The notes under the pieces: generated by a model | Database searches by the model: none | What the model was told of the DNA's origin: nothing | Seen by the model: only the letters and a program-made list of their open reading frames with translations | Source of the DNA: Nocardia sp. CNY236 | Lineage (GTDB): Bacteria; Actinomycetota; Actinomycetes; Mycobacteriales; Mycobacteriaceae | Assembly: GCF_000482385.1 (NCBI RefSeq) | Contig: NZ_AXVD01000038.1 | Span: 1 to 47,768 of the forward strand | Length of the DNA stretch: 47,768 nt | Reading direction: 5' to 3' | Made by a program: the position numbers and the translations under genes | Part shown: positions 40,819 through 47,768 of the stretch, one piece after another | How the letters are laid out: each line of letters begins with the position of its first letter | How positions within the stretch are numbered: position 1 is the first letter of the stretch

Positions 40819-42573
40819 ATGGCAGAACGTGATACTCGCGACCCGGACCGCCCTCGCGTCCCCACCACGAGTCGACCTGCGCGCGGTACGGGTGGTCCAG
40901 AGGTGTTGGACGACGAGCGGCGCACGAGGCTGCTGCAGCGGCGACGGAAAGGGGGCGTGCGCGCAGTCTGGGCCGGGGTGCTGTTGTCACGTGATGATCA
41001 CCGTCGACGCAACCGCGGCGTCCATGAACAGGCTGCGCTGGCCGATCAGTTCGATCGCCCCGTGCTGCGGTTGACCGACAACGGGTATGCCGGGCCGACT
41101 GGTGGACGAGTGTCGGCGGTCGGGCGGCCGGCGGAATGGCGAGGCACCACCGCGCAAGTCGTCGGCCTGTGGCCGTGGTCGGTTGGGGCGGGGGCGCCGC
41201 TGGTCGGCACACCGCTGGGCCCGCACCTACGCACCGGCGCCCCAGTGTGCTTCGATCCGATGAACTGGTTTCTGCGCGGCGGGTTCATCACCGCGCCGAG
41301 CCTGTTCGTGCTGGGCCTCAATGGTTTCGGCAAGTCCTCACTGGTGCGGCGTATCGTGCTCGGTGGCATCGCCCAAGGCATCACTCCACTGATCTTGGCT
41401 GATGTGAAACCGGACTACCGCGCGCTGGTGGAGTTGGTTGGTGGGCAGGTCATCGACCTTGGCTACGGCTATGGGCAGCTCAACCCACTTGATTCCGGCG
41501 TCATGGGCACAGTCCTGGCACAGCTCCAGGGCGCGGGAATGTTCGAGCTCGCGCGGACCTTGGCCCAAGAACTGCGGGCGAGACAGATTTCGCTGATTTG
41601 CGCGTTGGTGGAATTGGTGCGAGGGCAGCGGGTCGCCGACTTCGAAGAGACCATCATCGCTACCGCCTTGGAGTATCTGTATCGGCCAACAACTGAGGGC
41701 GGGCGTGGATTCACCCATCACACTCAACCCGTCCTCGACGACCTGCTCGACGTGATCGTTGCCGGCGGGCCTGACCTTCACCTCGACGCTGCCGCCGAGT
41801 CCGCCGCGACCTATCAGACTGCGGTCGTGCCGTTGCGGCAGTCGTTGCGGGCGTTGACACGCGGCCCCTTTGGGCAGGTGTTCGCCGGCCCTACCACGGT
41901 GGGAATCGATCTGGCCTCGACCGCGGTGTGCATCGATGTCTCCCACATCCCCACAGGTGACCGAAAGCTCAAAGCCGCGGTCATGCTGGCGTGTTGGGGT
42001 GCGGGATTCAGTGCGGTCGAGGCGTTGAACATGCTCGCCGATGCCGGGCTGGGACCGCAACGCTACTTCCAGGTCGTGATGGACGAGTTGTGGCAGGTAC
42101 TGAGTTTGGGAGAGTTCATGGTCGAACGGGTCGATGAACTCACCCGCTTGCAACGCACGATCGCCACAGCGCTGATCATGATCAGCCATACCATCAAAGA
42201 TCTTCAAGCGTTGGGTAGCGACGCGGCAATTTCACGGGCACTGGGATTTCTCGAACGCGCGCGAGCGAAGATTTTTGGTGCTCTGCCAGGAGAGGAAGTG
42301 TCTCGACTTTCGGCGTTCATCCCGTTCACTGCCACCGAACGTGGCATGGTCACCAACTGGTCTGCGCCGCAAGCGTTGACCGGCGAAGCCATCCGACCTG
42401 GCACTCCTCGGCCGACCCCACCCGGAACAGGCAAATTCTTGCTCAAAGTCGGCGAGGGCCGACAGCCCGGGATCCCGTTTCTGGTCGAACTCACCGAGAC
42501 CGAACGCTCCACCGGCATCCACGACACCAACACCCGTTTCGCCGACTTCGACACCGCAGGTGAGACGCCATGA
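40819..42573 (+). CDS. VirB4-like T4SS ATPase
   Basis: 584 residues, starting 2 bp after the preceding stop. Walker A is GLNGFGKSS with Lys172; Walker B is VVMDELWQVL with Asp422-Glu423. LILADVKPDYRALVELVGG and GYGQLNPLDSG are typical of the VirB4/TraC ATPase domain, as is the late LIMISHTIKDLQAL. The N-terminal region is basic and short because the usual VirB4 N-domain seems to sit on the preceding gene. It should power assembly or transport at the cytoplasmic face. It lacks membrane helices, which argues against it being the VirD4-type coupling protein. Confidence 0.82.
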   Translation: MAERDTRDPDRPRVPTTSRPARGTGGPEVLDDERRTRLLQRRRKGGVRAVWAGVLLSRDDHRRRNRGVHEQAALADQFDRPVLRLTDNGYAGPTGGRVSAVGRPAEWRGTTAQVVGLWPWSVGAGAPLVGTPLGPHLRTGAPVCFDPMNWFLRGGFITAPSLFVLGLNGFGKSSLVRRIVLGGIAQGITPLILADVKPDYRALVELVGGQVIDLGYGYGQLNPLDSGVMGTVLAQLQGAGMFELARTLAQELRARQISLICALVELVRGQRVADFEETIIATALEYLYRPTTEGGRGFTHHTQPVLDDLLDVIVAGGPDLHLDAAAESAATYQTAVVPLRQSLRALTRGPFGQVFAGPTTVGIDLASTAVCIDVSHIPTGDRKLKAAVMLACWGAGFSAVEALNMLADAGLGPQRYFQVVMDELWQVLSLGEFMVERVDELTRLQRTIATALIMISHTIKDLQALGSDAAISRALGFLERARAKIFGALPGEEVSRLSAFIPFTATERGMVTNWSAPQALTGEAIRPGTPRPTPPGTGKFLLKVGEGRQPGIPFLVELTETERSTGIHDTNTRFADFDTAGETP

Positions 42574-42818
42574 CCGACCGACATACAGCAGCATTTCGTG
42601 CCTCTCCCGCCTTGTGTGCGCACCGCACGTTGCCGAGGAAAGTCAGGGAACAGTACCGATTCCGGCGCCGACGGGTGTCCACCGCTCCTATCGCCCGAGC
42701 GGCACGCAGCAACGCACAGCGACACCACACATCACACCGAAATGGAGTAGTAGATGCGATACACCGTGAACCGTCCACGTCGTCATCACCACGTAGATAC
42801 CGCGATCGAGAGATCTGA
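42570..42818 (+). CDS. Possible small basic protein
   Basis: 82 residues from ATG 42570, overlapping the ATPase stop (ATGA). The product is very basic (VREQYRFRRRRVSTAPIARA), with a His/Ser-rich end and no recognisable domain. It overlaps the next gene by 65 bp, so one of the two may not be translated. The overlap with the ATPase gene is its main support. Confidence 0.4.
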   Translation: MTDRHTAAFRASPALCAHRTLPRKVREQYRFRRRRVSTAPIARAARSNAQRHHTSHRNGVVDAIHREPSTSSSPRRYRDREI

Positions 42819-42942
42819 TCGGGCATTGACCGGTCGCAGCGGTGACCTCGGTCGTCACCTCACCTCGACTGAGGGTATGCGCACCACATCGGCCGGGACG
42901 CGATTGGGGCAGTTGCACCGCACACCGGAGGCGAGTCGATGA
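42754..42942 (+). CDS. Small basic protein
   Basis: 62 residues from ATG 42754 with GGAG six bases upstream. Basic, with His and Arg clusters (MRYTVNRPRRHHHVDTAIER), no membrane segment. Its stop overlaps the next start (ATGA at 42939). Confidence 0.4.
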   Translation: MRYTVNRPRRHHHVDTAIERSDRALTGRSGDLGRHLTSTEGMRTTSAGTRLGQLHRTPEASR

Positions 42943-43100
42943 ACGCCGAGCCCGACTTTGTCGTGTTGTACCCCGACGGCGCGCTCGTCTACGGCTCCCG
43001 CGAGCATGGACAGGGCCGTCGGGGGCGAACACGATCGTTCGCGCATCGGCAGCCAGGGGCGGTTCGGGGCGAAACACTATGCCGACACACGGGCCGATGA
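42939..43100 (+). CDS. Small protein in an overlapping chain
   Basis: 53 residues from ATG 42939. The start, EPDFVVLYPDGALVYGSREH, looks like a folded beta segment; the second half is Arg-rich and may be out of the original frame. Both ends share ATGA with neighbours. Confidence 0.4.
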   Translation: MNAEPDFVVLYPDGALVYGSREHGQGRRGRTRSFAHRQPGAVRGETLCRHTGR

Positions 43101-43537
43101 ACCCGAGGAAGTCGGTCGCAACCTCCACCAGACCGACGCAGGGCGAGAAGTGCTCCTACGCAATAGCAACCACGCCCGGAAGCCGGTATATAACAACACC
43201 GCTCCCCGACAGTGACGCCACCGCCAGCAAATCGCTGGGACCATCGGCCACAAGGCGCGACCCCAACGACACCCACTTCATGCTCACAAAGGCGAACGAC
43301 CGAGGAGACCACACCAGCGCGCATCCCGTAGGACGGGCCATGGTTGTGGATTGTCGTGACAGCGGGCGAGCACGAAGAAGCGCGAACCAAAAAATGATTG
43401 AGGTTCAGGCCTACCCCCAAGGGTGGGCCGTCGTTGGGCTGCTGAGATCCACACGCGGTGGGAGGTGGGAACTTCGTTGCCCGCAGACCGTCTTCTCGCA
43501 CCACTCGCTAGCCGATACCAGTGAGCTCGCACCATGA
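43097..43537 (+). CDS. Hypothetical protein in an overlapping chain
   Basis: 146 residues from ATG 43097 (ATGA overlap). The C-terminal MIEVQAYPQGWAVVGLLRST looks protein-like; the N-terminal part is rich in Ser, Thr and Arg. Codon bias is weaker than in the surrounding T4SS genes, so it may be a recent or poorly conserved gene. Its stop overlaps a seven-codon frame (43534-43557), which in turn overlaps the muralytic gene start. Confidence 0.4.
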   Translation: MNPRKSVATSTRPTQGEKCSYAIATTPGSRYITTPLPDSDATASKSLGPSATRRDPNDTHFMLTKANDRGDHTSAHPVGRAMVVDCRDSGRARRSANQKMIEVQAYPQGWAVVGLLRSTRGGRWELRCPQTVFSHHSLADTSELAP

Positions 43538-43553
43538 ACGTTCGTAGCGGGCC

Positions 43554-45185
43554 ATGAAGTCATCCGGTGGCATGGCGATGGCTGTCGTGGTGTGCGTGTC
43601 GGTGATGTTGGTGGCGATAGTGGTGGTGATCAACGAGTCCGACGAGAACGATTCCCGGTGTATACCCGCTGGTTCCGGCGGAGTCGGTTCGCTACCGGCG
43701 GGATCGACGGTCGCGCCGATGAAAGCAGGGACCTACCGGATCAGTTCGCGATTCGGCCCTCGTGGCGAAGAATTCCACAAGGGCCTCGACTTCGCCGCCG
43801 CAGCGGGCACACCGATCTACGCCGCTGCTGATGGTGTGGTCTCCGCGGCGGGTCCGGCCAGCGGATTCGGCAACTGGATTGTGATCGACCACAACCTCGA
43901 CGGCAGCATCGTCTCGACTGTCTACGGGCACATGTTCGACTCCGACATGCTGGTGGACACTGGTGATCAGGTCCACGCTGGCCAGGAGATTACGCGTGTC
44001 GGCTACAACGGCCAAGTCCTTCCGCCTGGCCCGGCCGGGGCTCATCTGCACTTCGAAACCTGGGCAGGTGGTCGTCTGTCCGGCGGCCACGCCACAGACC
44101 CCGCGGTGTGGCTGGCTGATGCCGCAGACCCTGTCGCCTCCGGCCCCGGAGACTCTGAACCAAACGCGTCCTCGCAGGGCACAGAAGAACTCGCCGCAGC
44201 AGCGTCGGCGCCGGGCGCACCGCTGCCGCCGCTGCCGGCGAGCGTGGGATCGGAAGAGCACCTGCAACTCGACGCGATCCGCGCCGCGCGCGCGATAGCC
44301 GCAGCGTTTCCTGAAGTCCGCACGATCGGCGGGTGGCGCCCGTCGGACCCGTTTCCCGATCATCCGTCGGGCCGAGCGATCGATGTCATGATCCCGCAGT
44401 ACACCACTGGTGAAGGAAAAGCACTGGGCGACAGCATTGTTGACTTCGTGATGTCGCAGGCCCAGGAATTTCGCCTCGACTATCTCATCTGGCGGGGTGA
44501 ATCGACGACCGCGCAGGGACAGCGGACTGTGATGAGCGACCGTGGCGGGGACACCGCCAATCACTACGACCATGTACACGTCACGGTGCGCGGTGGAGGC
44601 TATCCCAACGGCTCCGCGATCATTGGCCCCACGGGTCGCATCCCCAACCACGCCGGTGACTGTGCGCCGGTAGACGTAGGCCAGGACGGCGATCTCGCAT
44701 CTGGGTCGGTGCCACCGGAATTCGAGCAGTGGTATCGACGTGCCGGCGCCTTGTGCCCGCAGATCAGCGCAGCATTGCTGGCAGCTCAGGGGGCGGCGGA
44801 AAGCGGTTTCGACCAGCATGCGGTCTCTGGTAGCGGCGCGCAGGGTCCAGCACAGTTCATGCCGGGCACCTGGAGCTCCTACGGCGCTGACGACGACGCA
44901 AACGGTCGGGTGTCGGCCTTCGACATCGCAGACGCACTCATGGGTCAAGGCCGCTATATGTGCGCCATCGCTCAGAAGATCGATGACTGGATCGATGAGG
45001 GAAGAGTGCACGCACCCAACGGGAAACTCGAGTTGTACCTGGCTGCCTACAACGCTGGCGAAGCGGCGGTGCTGGCCTCGGGCGGATTCCCAACTGGAGC
45101 AGCCGATTACGTGGTGCAAACCCGACCGTATGTCGACACAATCCTCGCCTCGCTCAACGAATTCAGCGACCTCTCGACCCAATAG
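43554..45185 (+). CDS. Three-domain cell-wall hydrolase (M23, ARB_07466-like, SLT)
   Basis: 543 residues. An N-terminal membrane helix (residues 8-27) anchors it outside the cell. Domain 1 is an M23 LytM-type endopeptidase with H75 and D79 (HKGLDF) and H164-L-H166 (HLHFE) as zinc ligands. Domain 2 (about 235-365) resembles the ARB_07466/VanY-like module: GGWRPSDPFPDHPSGRAIDV and NHYDHVHV. Domain 3 (about 390-510) is a lysozyme-like transglycosylase: AAQGAAESGFDQHAVSGSGA, GPAQFMPGTW and YLAAYNAGEAAV. It is the VirB1-equivalent that opens the peptidoglycan for the secretion channel, here with two to three bond specificities in one chain. No good ribosome binding site; translation is probably coupled through overlapping frames. 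Confidence 0.88.
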   Translation: MKSSGGMAMAVVVCVSVMLVAIVVVINESDENDSRCIPAGSGGVGSLPAGSTVAPMKAGTYRISSRFGPRGEEFHKGLDFAAAAGTPIYAAADGVVSAAGPASGFGNWIVIDHNLDGSIVSTVYGHMFDSDMLVDTGDQVHAGQEITRVGYNGQVLPPGPAGAHLHFETWAGGRLSGGHATDPAVWLADAADPVASGPGDSEPNASSQGTEELAAAASAPGAPLPPLPASVGSEEHLQLDAIRAARAIAAAFPEVRTIGGWRPSDPFPDHPSGRAIDVMIPQYTTGEGKALGDSIVDFVMSQAQEFRLDYLIWRGESTTAQGQRTVMSDRGGDTANHYDHVHVTVRGGGYPNGSAIIGPTGRIPNHAGDCAPVDVGQDGDLASGSVPPEFEQWYRRAGALCPQISAALLAAQGAAESGFDQHAVSGSGAQGPAQFMPGTWSSYGADDDANGRVSAFDIADALMGQGRYMCAIAQKIDDWIDEGRVHAPNGKLELYLAAYNAGEAAVLASGGFPTGAADYVVQTRPYVDTILASLNEFSDLSTQ

Positions 45186-45205
45186 CCGAAACGGAGCGTT
45201 CTATC

Positions 45206-45760
45206 ATGACGACACAAGCAACGACCAGGCCACCGCTACCGCGTATGCTAGCGGGGCCACCGGATCCGACGCTCACCCTCCCCCAGGCACGCGCGGCAGT
45301 GAATTTGCTGCGCTGGCGTGACAGTCTGTCACTGCTACTACGCCGCCACGACCAACTGGGAGCCGATCAACAGCTCAAGAACAACGTGCGCGAGGCCAGG
45401 ACGACGCAGCTGATGGACAGCATCAAGGTCCTCGTGGCCCAAGAGGTCTCGGGCACAGAGCGTTTGCAGTTACCAGGCCGGCAACCGGAGTTCATCGTCG
45501 AGATCGCCCACCACTATCTCGAAGCGTTGATTCTCGCTGCCCACCGCTGCAGCAGCCGCGGAACCTCAGTCGAAGACCTGCTGCTCTACTGGCTCGAGGA
45601 GCAGGAACATGACACCGCGATCGCGGCGTTGGATGGCCAGTCGCACGCGCGAATATTGCGTGATCTCGAGGCCAGACCCCGCTGGATCCGCCACGCTGTG
45701 GCCTCCTTGGCGGCTGCATGGCTCGCCGGGAACCATCCCGGTGCAGGTGTAGGCGTATGA
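45206..45760 (+). CDS. Hypothetical protein, T4SS operon
   Basis: 184 residues from ATG 45206, with GGAGCG upstream. All-helical in appearance: LTLPQARAAVNLLRWRDSLS, SIKVLVAQEVSG, VEDLLLYWLEEQEHDTAIAA. No membrane segment or known motif. The stop overlaps the next start (ATGA at 45757). Probably a cytoplasmic accessory of the transfer system. Confidence 0.6.
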   Translation: MTTQATTRPPLPRMLAGPPDPTLTLPQARAAVNLLRWRDSLSLLLRRHDQLGADQQLKNNVREARTTQLMDSIKVLVAQEVSGTERLQLPGRQPEFIVEIAHHYLEALILAAHRCSSRGTSVEDLLLYWLEEQEHDTAIAALDGQSHARILRDLEARPRWIRHAVASLAAAWLAGNHPGAGVGV

Positions 45761-46311
45761 CTCGCATACCGATGGTCGTGGGAGGAGCGTTCGTCGTGGG
45801 AGGTGCATTGCTCGTGGTCTCGGGATGGATCGCCTCCCTGCCCGGCAACGGAATCGATCCCCCCTCCGCCGCGCCTGGGCCCGTCACTTCAGCCGCCTAT
45901 GGGCCGCAACCGCACAACGCAACCGCATCACAAGCCGCTGAACACGCATTGGTCGCGATGTTCACCTGGCGGCCGGCCAGTGATGTCAGTGCCGGGATGG
46001 CACTGTCGCGGGCGAAGCCGTGGCTGGCCGCGCCGCTAGTCGAGGCCGCAGACAGCGCACCCGCGGGGGGAGCGCGGGAAGTGCCCGAGTGGGCGCTGTG
46101 GCGGCGCGCGGCAGACGTCGTCGCCGCCCACGCCCGCGCACAACAAACCAGTGACTGTGATCAGCAACGCTGCACGGTCGATGCCACTGTCACCCAAACC
46201 GTCCTCCACATCGACGGAACCTCCACCCCATACCGGGTGATGCAGGTCCGCGCATGGACCCGACACACCAGCGAGGGGTGGCGCATGGCCGGCTACCGCC
46301 TCATCCGGTGA
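45757..46311 (+). CDS. Single-span membrane protein with small outer domain (VirB8-like)
   Basis: 184 residues. A transmembrane helix follows the N-terminus (MVVGGAFVVGGALLVVSGWI). The outer part contains ASQAAEHALVAMFTWRPASD, CDQQRCTVDATVTQTVLHID and TRHTSEGWRMAGYRLIR, a helix-then-strand order like the NTF2-type domain of VirB8. It resembles the protein at 34054-34881 in plan but not closely in sequence. Two Cys (CDQQRC) may form a disulphide. Confidence 0.55.
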   Translation: MTRIPMVVGGAFVVGGALLVVSGWIASLPGNGIDPPSAAPGPVTSAAYGPQPHNATASQAAEHALVAMFTWRPASDVSAGMALSRAKPWLAAPLVEAADSAPAGGAREVPEWALWRRAADVVAAHARAQQTSDCDQQRCTVDATVTQTVLHIDGTSTPYRVMQVRAWTRHTSEGWRMAGYRLIR

Positions 46312-46359
46312 CCACCAGCCCGAAACCGGGGCCAAATGACAAAGAGAGAACGAATACCG

Positions 46360-47220
46360 ATGATCGGCAACAATCCTCACCCAACCCGCACAACGGTCGG
46401 TACGCGCCGTCCTGGTGAGACCGCCGTGGAACCGGATCTGGATCTTCCTACCCTCGGACCGTATCTGCGACGCATCCGGGAATCCATCCACCCCGCGGAC
46501 ACCAGAAAGCATCTATCGCGCGAGAAGGCCGCCAGCCGGGTCGGGCTCAGCGCGGCGTATCTACGGCAGATCGAGGACGGGAACCGTGTTCCCACCCTGC
46601 AAGCACTGCAACTGTTGGCATCGGGCTACTGCCTGTCAGCTGCGCAGGTCAAACACATTCGTGAACTACGTGAGCCCGCGATTCCCTTGATCGGGCTGGA
46701 TACCCTTCGCGCTCAGGTAGGGCAGACACCGCAAATCCTGGAACGTCTCGATCATCTCGACGGAGTGGGAATCCTGGCTGGCTACTTCTCACCCTTGTGG
46801 GACGTTCTGGCGATCAACAATCGTCTCGAACAAGCATTGCCCGGGTTACGGGACGCGGCCAATCTCGTGGTGTGGCACTTCCTTCCCCCCGCACGGCAGG
46901 TGCTAGCCAACTGGGACCTTGAAGCCACCCAGATCGTGCTGCGGCTCAAAACAATCCTCGGCCGCCACCGCACCTCCACCGCCTCCCGGAAAGTGTTGAC
47001 ACGACTTCAGTGTTTCGAGGAGTTTCGTACACGCTGGACCGACAGCATGGACGTCACCTACCGCCGCGACCCCTGGCGGCCGCTTCGCCTGCACACCATC
47101 ACAAACCACACCGTGGAAGTCAGTATCGAAACCAGCACGGTCAGCGACACCCACGGATATCGTCGCCTGCTGCTAGGAATTCGACGGCCACTCGACCCTC
47201 GGCCGCAGCCTGAACAGTGA
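46360..47220 (+). CDS. XRE regulator with MmyB-like sensor domain
   Basis: 286 residues from ATG 46360, with GAGAGAA upstream; an ATG at 46336 lacks a ribosome binding site. The HTH lies at about residues 55-90: LSREKAASRVGLSAAYLRQI followed by EDGNRVPTLQALQLLASG. The C-terminal domain, AGYFSPLWDVLAINNRLEQA and VVWHFLPPARQVLANWDLEA, is like the MmyB ligand-binding domain common in actinobacteria. It ends the T4SS operon and is a good candidate for its regulator, perhaps acting at 30310-30382. Confidence 0.75.
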   Translation: MIGNNPHPTRTTVGTRRPGETAVEPDLDLPTLGPYLRRIRESIHPADTRKHLSREKAASRVGLSAAYLRQIEDGNRVPTLQALQLLASGYCLSAAQVKHIRELREPAIPLIGLDTLRAQVGQTPQILERLDHLDGVGILAGYFSPLWDVLAINNRLEQALPGLRDAANLVVWHFLPPARQVLANWDLEATQIVLRLKTILGRHRTSTASRKVLTRLQCFEEFRTRWTDSMDVTYRRDPWRPLRLHTITNHTVEVSIETSTVSDTHGYRRLLLGIRRPLDPRPQPEQ

Positions 47221-47410
47221 GCAACCCACCACTCTTATCAGCGACCCGCCACAACCGAGAGGCAACCCTGCTGCGGAGCGTGACATGGCCCGCGCCCACC
47301 ATTGAGGCCACACCCTGGCGCGGAGACCTCGAACATGAGGTCCGTCGCTACTTGGAGCCGCAGCCTACGCCGCAGGATATGACCTTATCGGCGATAAGCA
47401 TGGGCGAAGT
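47217..47410 (+). CDS. Truncated hypothetical gene, cut by an IS256-like element
   Basis: GTG 47217 overlaps the stop of the XRE gene (GTGA). About 64 residues (starting MSNPPLLSATRHNREATLLR) are open before the sequence of an IS256-type end begins at about 47411; the frame continues by chance to 47558. A small palindrome, CTTATCGGCGATAAG, lies at 47384-47398. The gene was probably interrupted by the insertion. Confidence 0.35.
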
Positions 47411-47768
47411 CGGGTCAAGTCCAAATGTGTGGTGTAAAGAGAACGGTCGCCGCGTGATCCTTGTTGGTCAGGCGGTGAGCGCTTCGGGGTTTTCCTCCTG
47501 TTCGATGGTCGGGTCGGTGAGCCCGCGTGAGCGGGTCAGGACATCGAGGCCGAGGTAGCGGCGTCCTTCGATCCATTCGTCGTGTTGTTCGGCCAGGACC
47601 GCGCCGAGGAGACGGATGATGGCCTGGCGGTCGGGGAAGATGCCGACGACGTCGGTGCGGCGCCGGATTTCCTTGTTCAACCGTTCCTGGGGGTTGTTGG
47701 ACCAGATCTGGCGCCAGATCTGTTTCGGGAAAGCGGTGAACGCGAGCAGGTCGGCACGGGCGCTGTCG
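47411..47768 (-). mobile_element. IS256-like element, one end
   Basis: GGGTCAAGTCCAAATGTGTG, followed by gtgtaaagag (about 47412-47440), resembles the terminal repeat region of IS256-family elements and lies just beyond the 3' end of the transposase gene. The exact boundary is estimated. Confidence 0.5.
47468..47768 (-). CDS. IS256-family (Mutator-like) transposase, C-terminal part
   Basis: The minus strand is open from the window edge to a stop at 47468. It encodes LLAFTAFPKQIWRQIWSNNP, QERLNKEIRRRTDVVGIFPD, AIIRLLGAVLAEQHDEW and GRRYLGLDVL, the highly typical end of IS256-type transposases. The catalytic domain lies outside the window. Confidence 0.92.
   Translation of the reverse strand, partial: DSARADLLAFTAFPKQIWRQIWSNNPQERLNKEIRRRTDVVGIFPDRQAIIRLLGAVLAEQHDEWIEGRRYLGLDVLTRSRGLTDPTIEQEENPEALTA

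Noticed and set aside
40819..42573. VirD4-type coupling protein
   Set aside because: No N-terminal membrane helices, and the ADVKPDYRALVE and LNPLD pattern fits VirB4-like ATPases better.
43692..45182. Minus-strand frame of almost 500 codons opposite the muralytic gene
   Set aside because: Complement of a strongly biased GC-rich gene; its product has no recognisable domain, while the plus-strand product has three.

Overview
The window looks like part of a large conjugative plasmid, or an integrated conjugative element, of a GC-rich mycolic-acid actinomycete (Mycobacteriales: Nocardia, Rhodococcus, Gordonia or a relative). This is inferred from high GC with GC-rich third codon positions, GTG/TTG starts, cutinase-family secreted proteins, an SCO6880-type type IV secretion (T4SS) protein, prim-pol-like replication proteins and actinobacterial IS families. 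No rRNA, tRNA or CRISPR array was recognised. Both ends of the window lie inside transposase genes (IS481-like on the left, IS256-like on the right), and remnants of IS3, IS1380 and IS30 elements lie inside.

Layout. 1-3 kb: an IS481 end, about 1 kb of non-coding DNA with 12-bp-spaced repeats and palindromes, then a parA gene overlapping a partner with two probable ribbon-helix-helix (RHH) motifs; together a candidate partition locus. 3.4-15 kb, mostly minus strand: two divergent copies of a primase-polymerase-like replication protein (5208-7319 and 12184-14397), each with its own small DNA-binding-like gene, an intact and a decayed copy of another small gene, a DnaJ-type zinc-finger protein, and an orphan Cas8b1/Cst1-like gene (8245-9648) with no other cas genes or array nearby. 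15-19.6 kb: an HD-domain protein, an XRE regulator, IS30 and fic remnants, and an intact Fic toxin with a VbhA-like antitoxin.

20.4-29.4 kb, plus strand: an accessory block. It starts with a 34-residue hydrophobic peptide and a secreted cutinase-family hydrolase with an intact-looking catalytic triad. A chain of overlapping small membrane or unknown genes follows, then two metabolic genes: a flavin monooxygenase of Baeyer-Villiger type and an acyl-CoA oxidase. 30.8-47.2 kb, plus strand: a long, tightly overlapping T4SS operon. It holds secreted Pro/Gly-rich proteins, a cutinase homologue that has lost its catalytic Ser and His, VirB8-like and lipoprotein components, small two-helix membrane proteins, a VirB6/TrbL-like channel protein, an SCO6880-like protein, a VirB4-like ATPase, a three-domain muralytic enzyme (M23, ARB_07466-like, SLT) and an XRE/MmyB-like regulator at the end.

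Taken together: replication and partition at the left, stability and defence-like genes in the middle, secretion machinery at the right. No relaxase or coupling protein was recognised in the window, so the transfer system is incomplete here and may continue beyond the IS256 element. The features most worth following are the orphan Cas8-like gene, the active/inactive cutinase pair tied to the T4SS, the small-peptide and overlapping-ORF chains, the partition repeats, and a plus-strand terminator lying antisense to the leader of the second replication gene.
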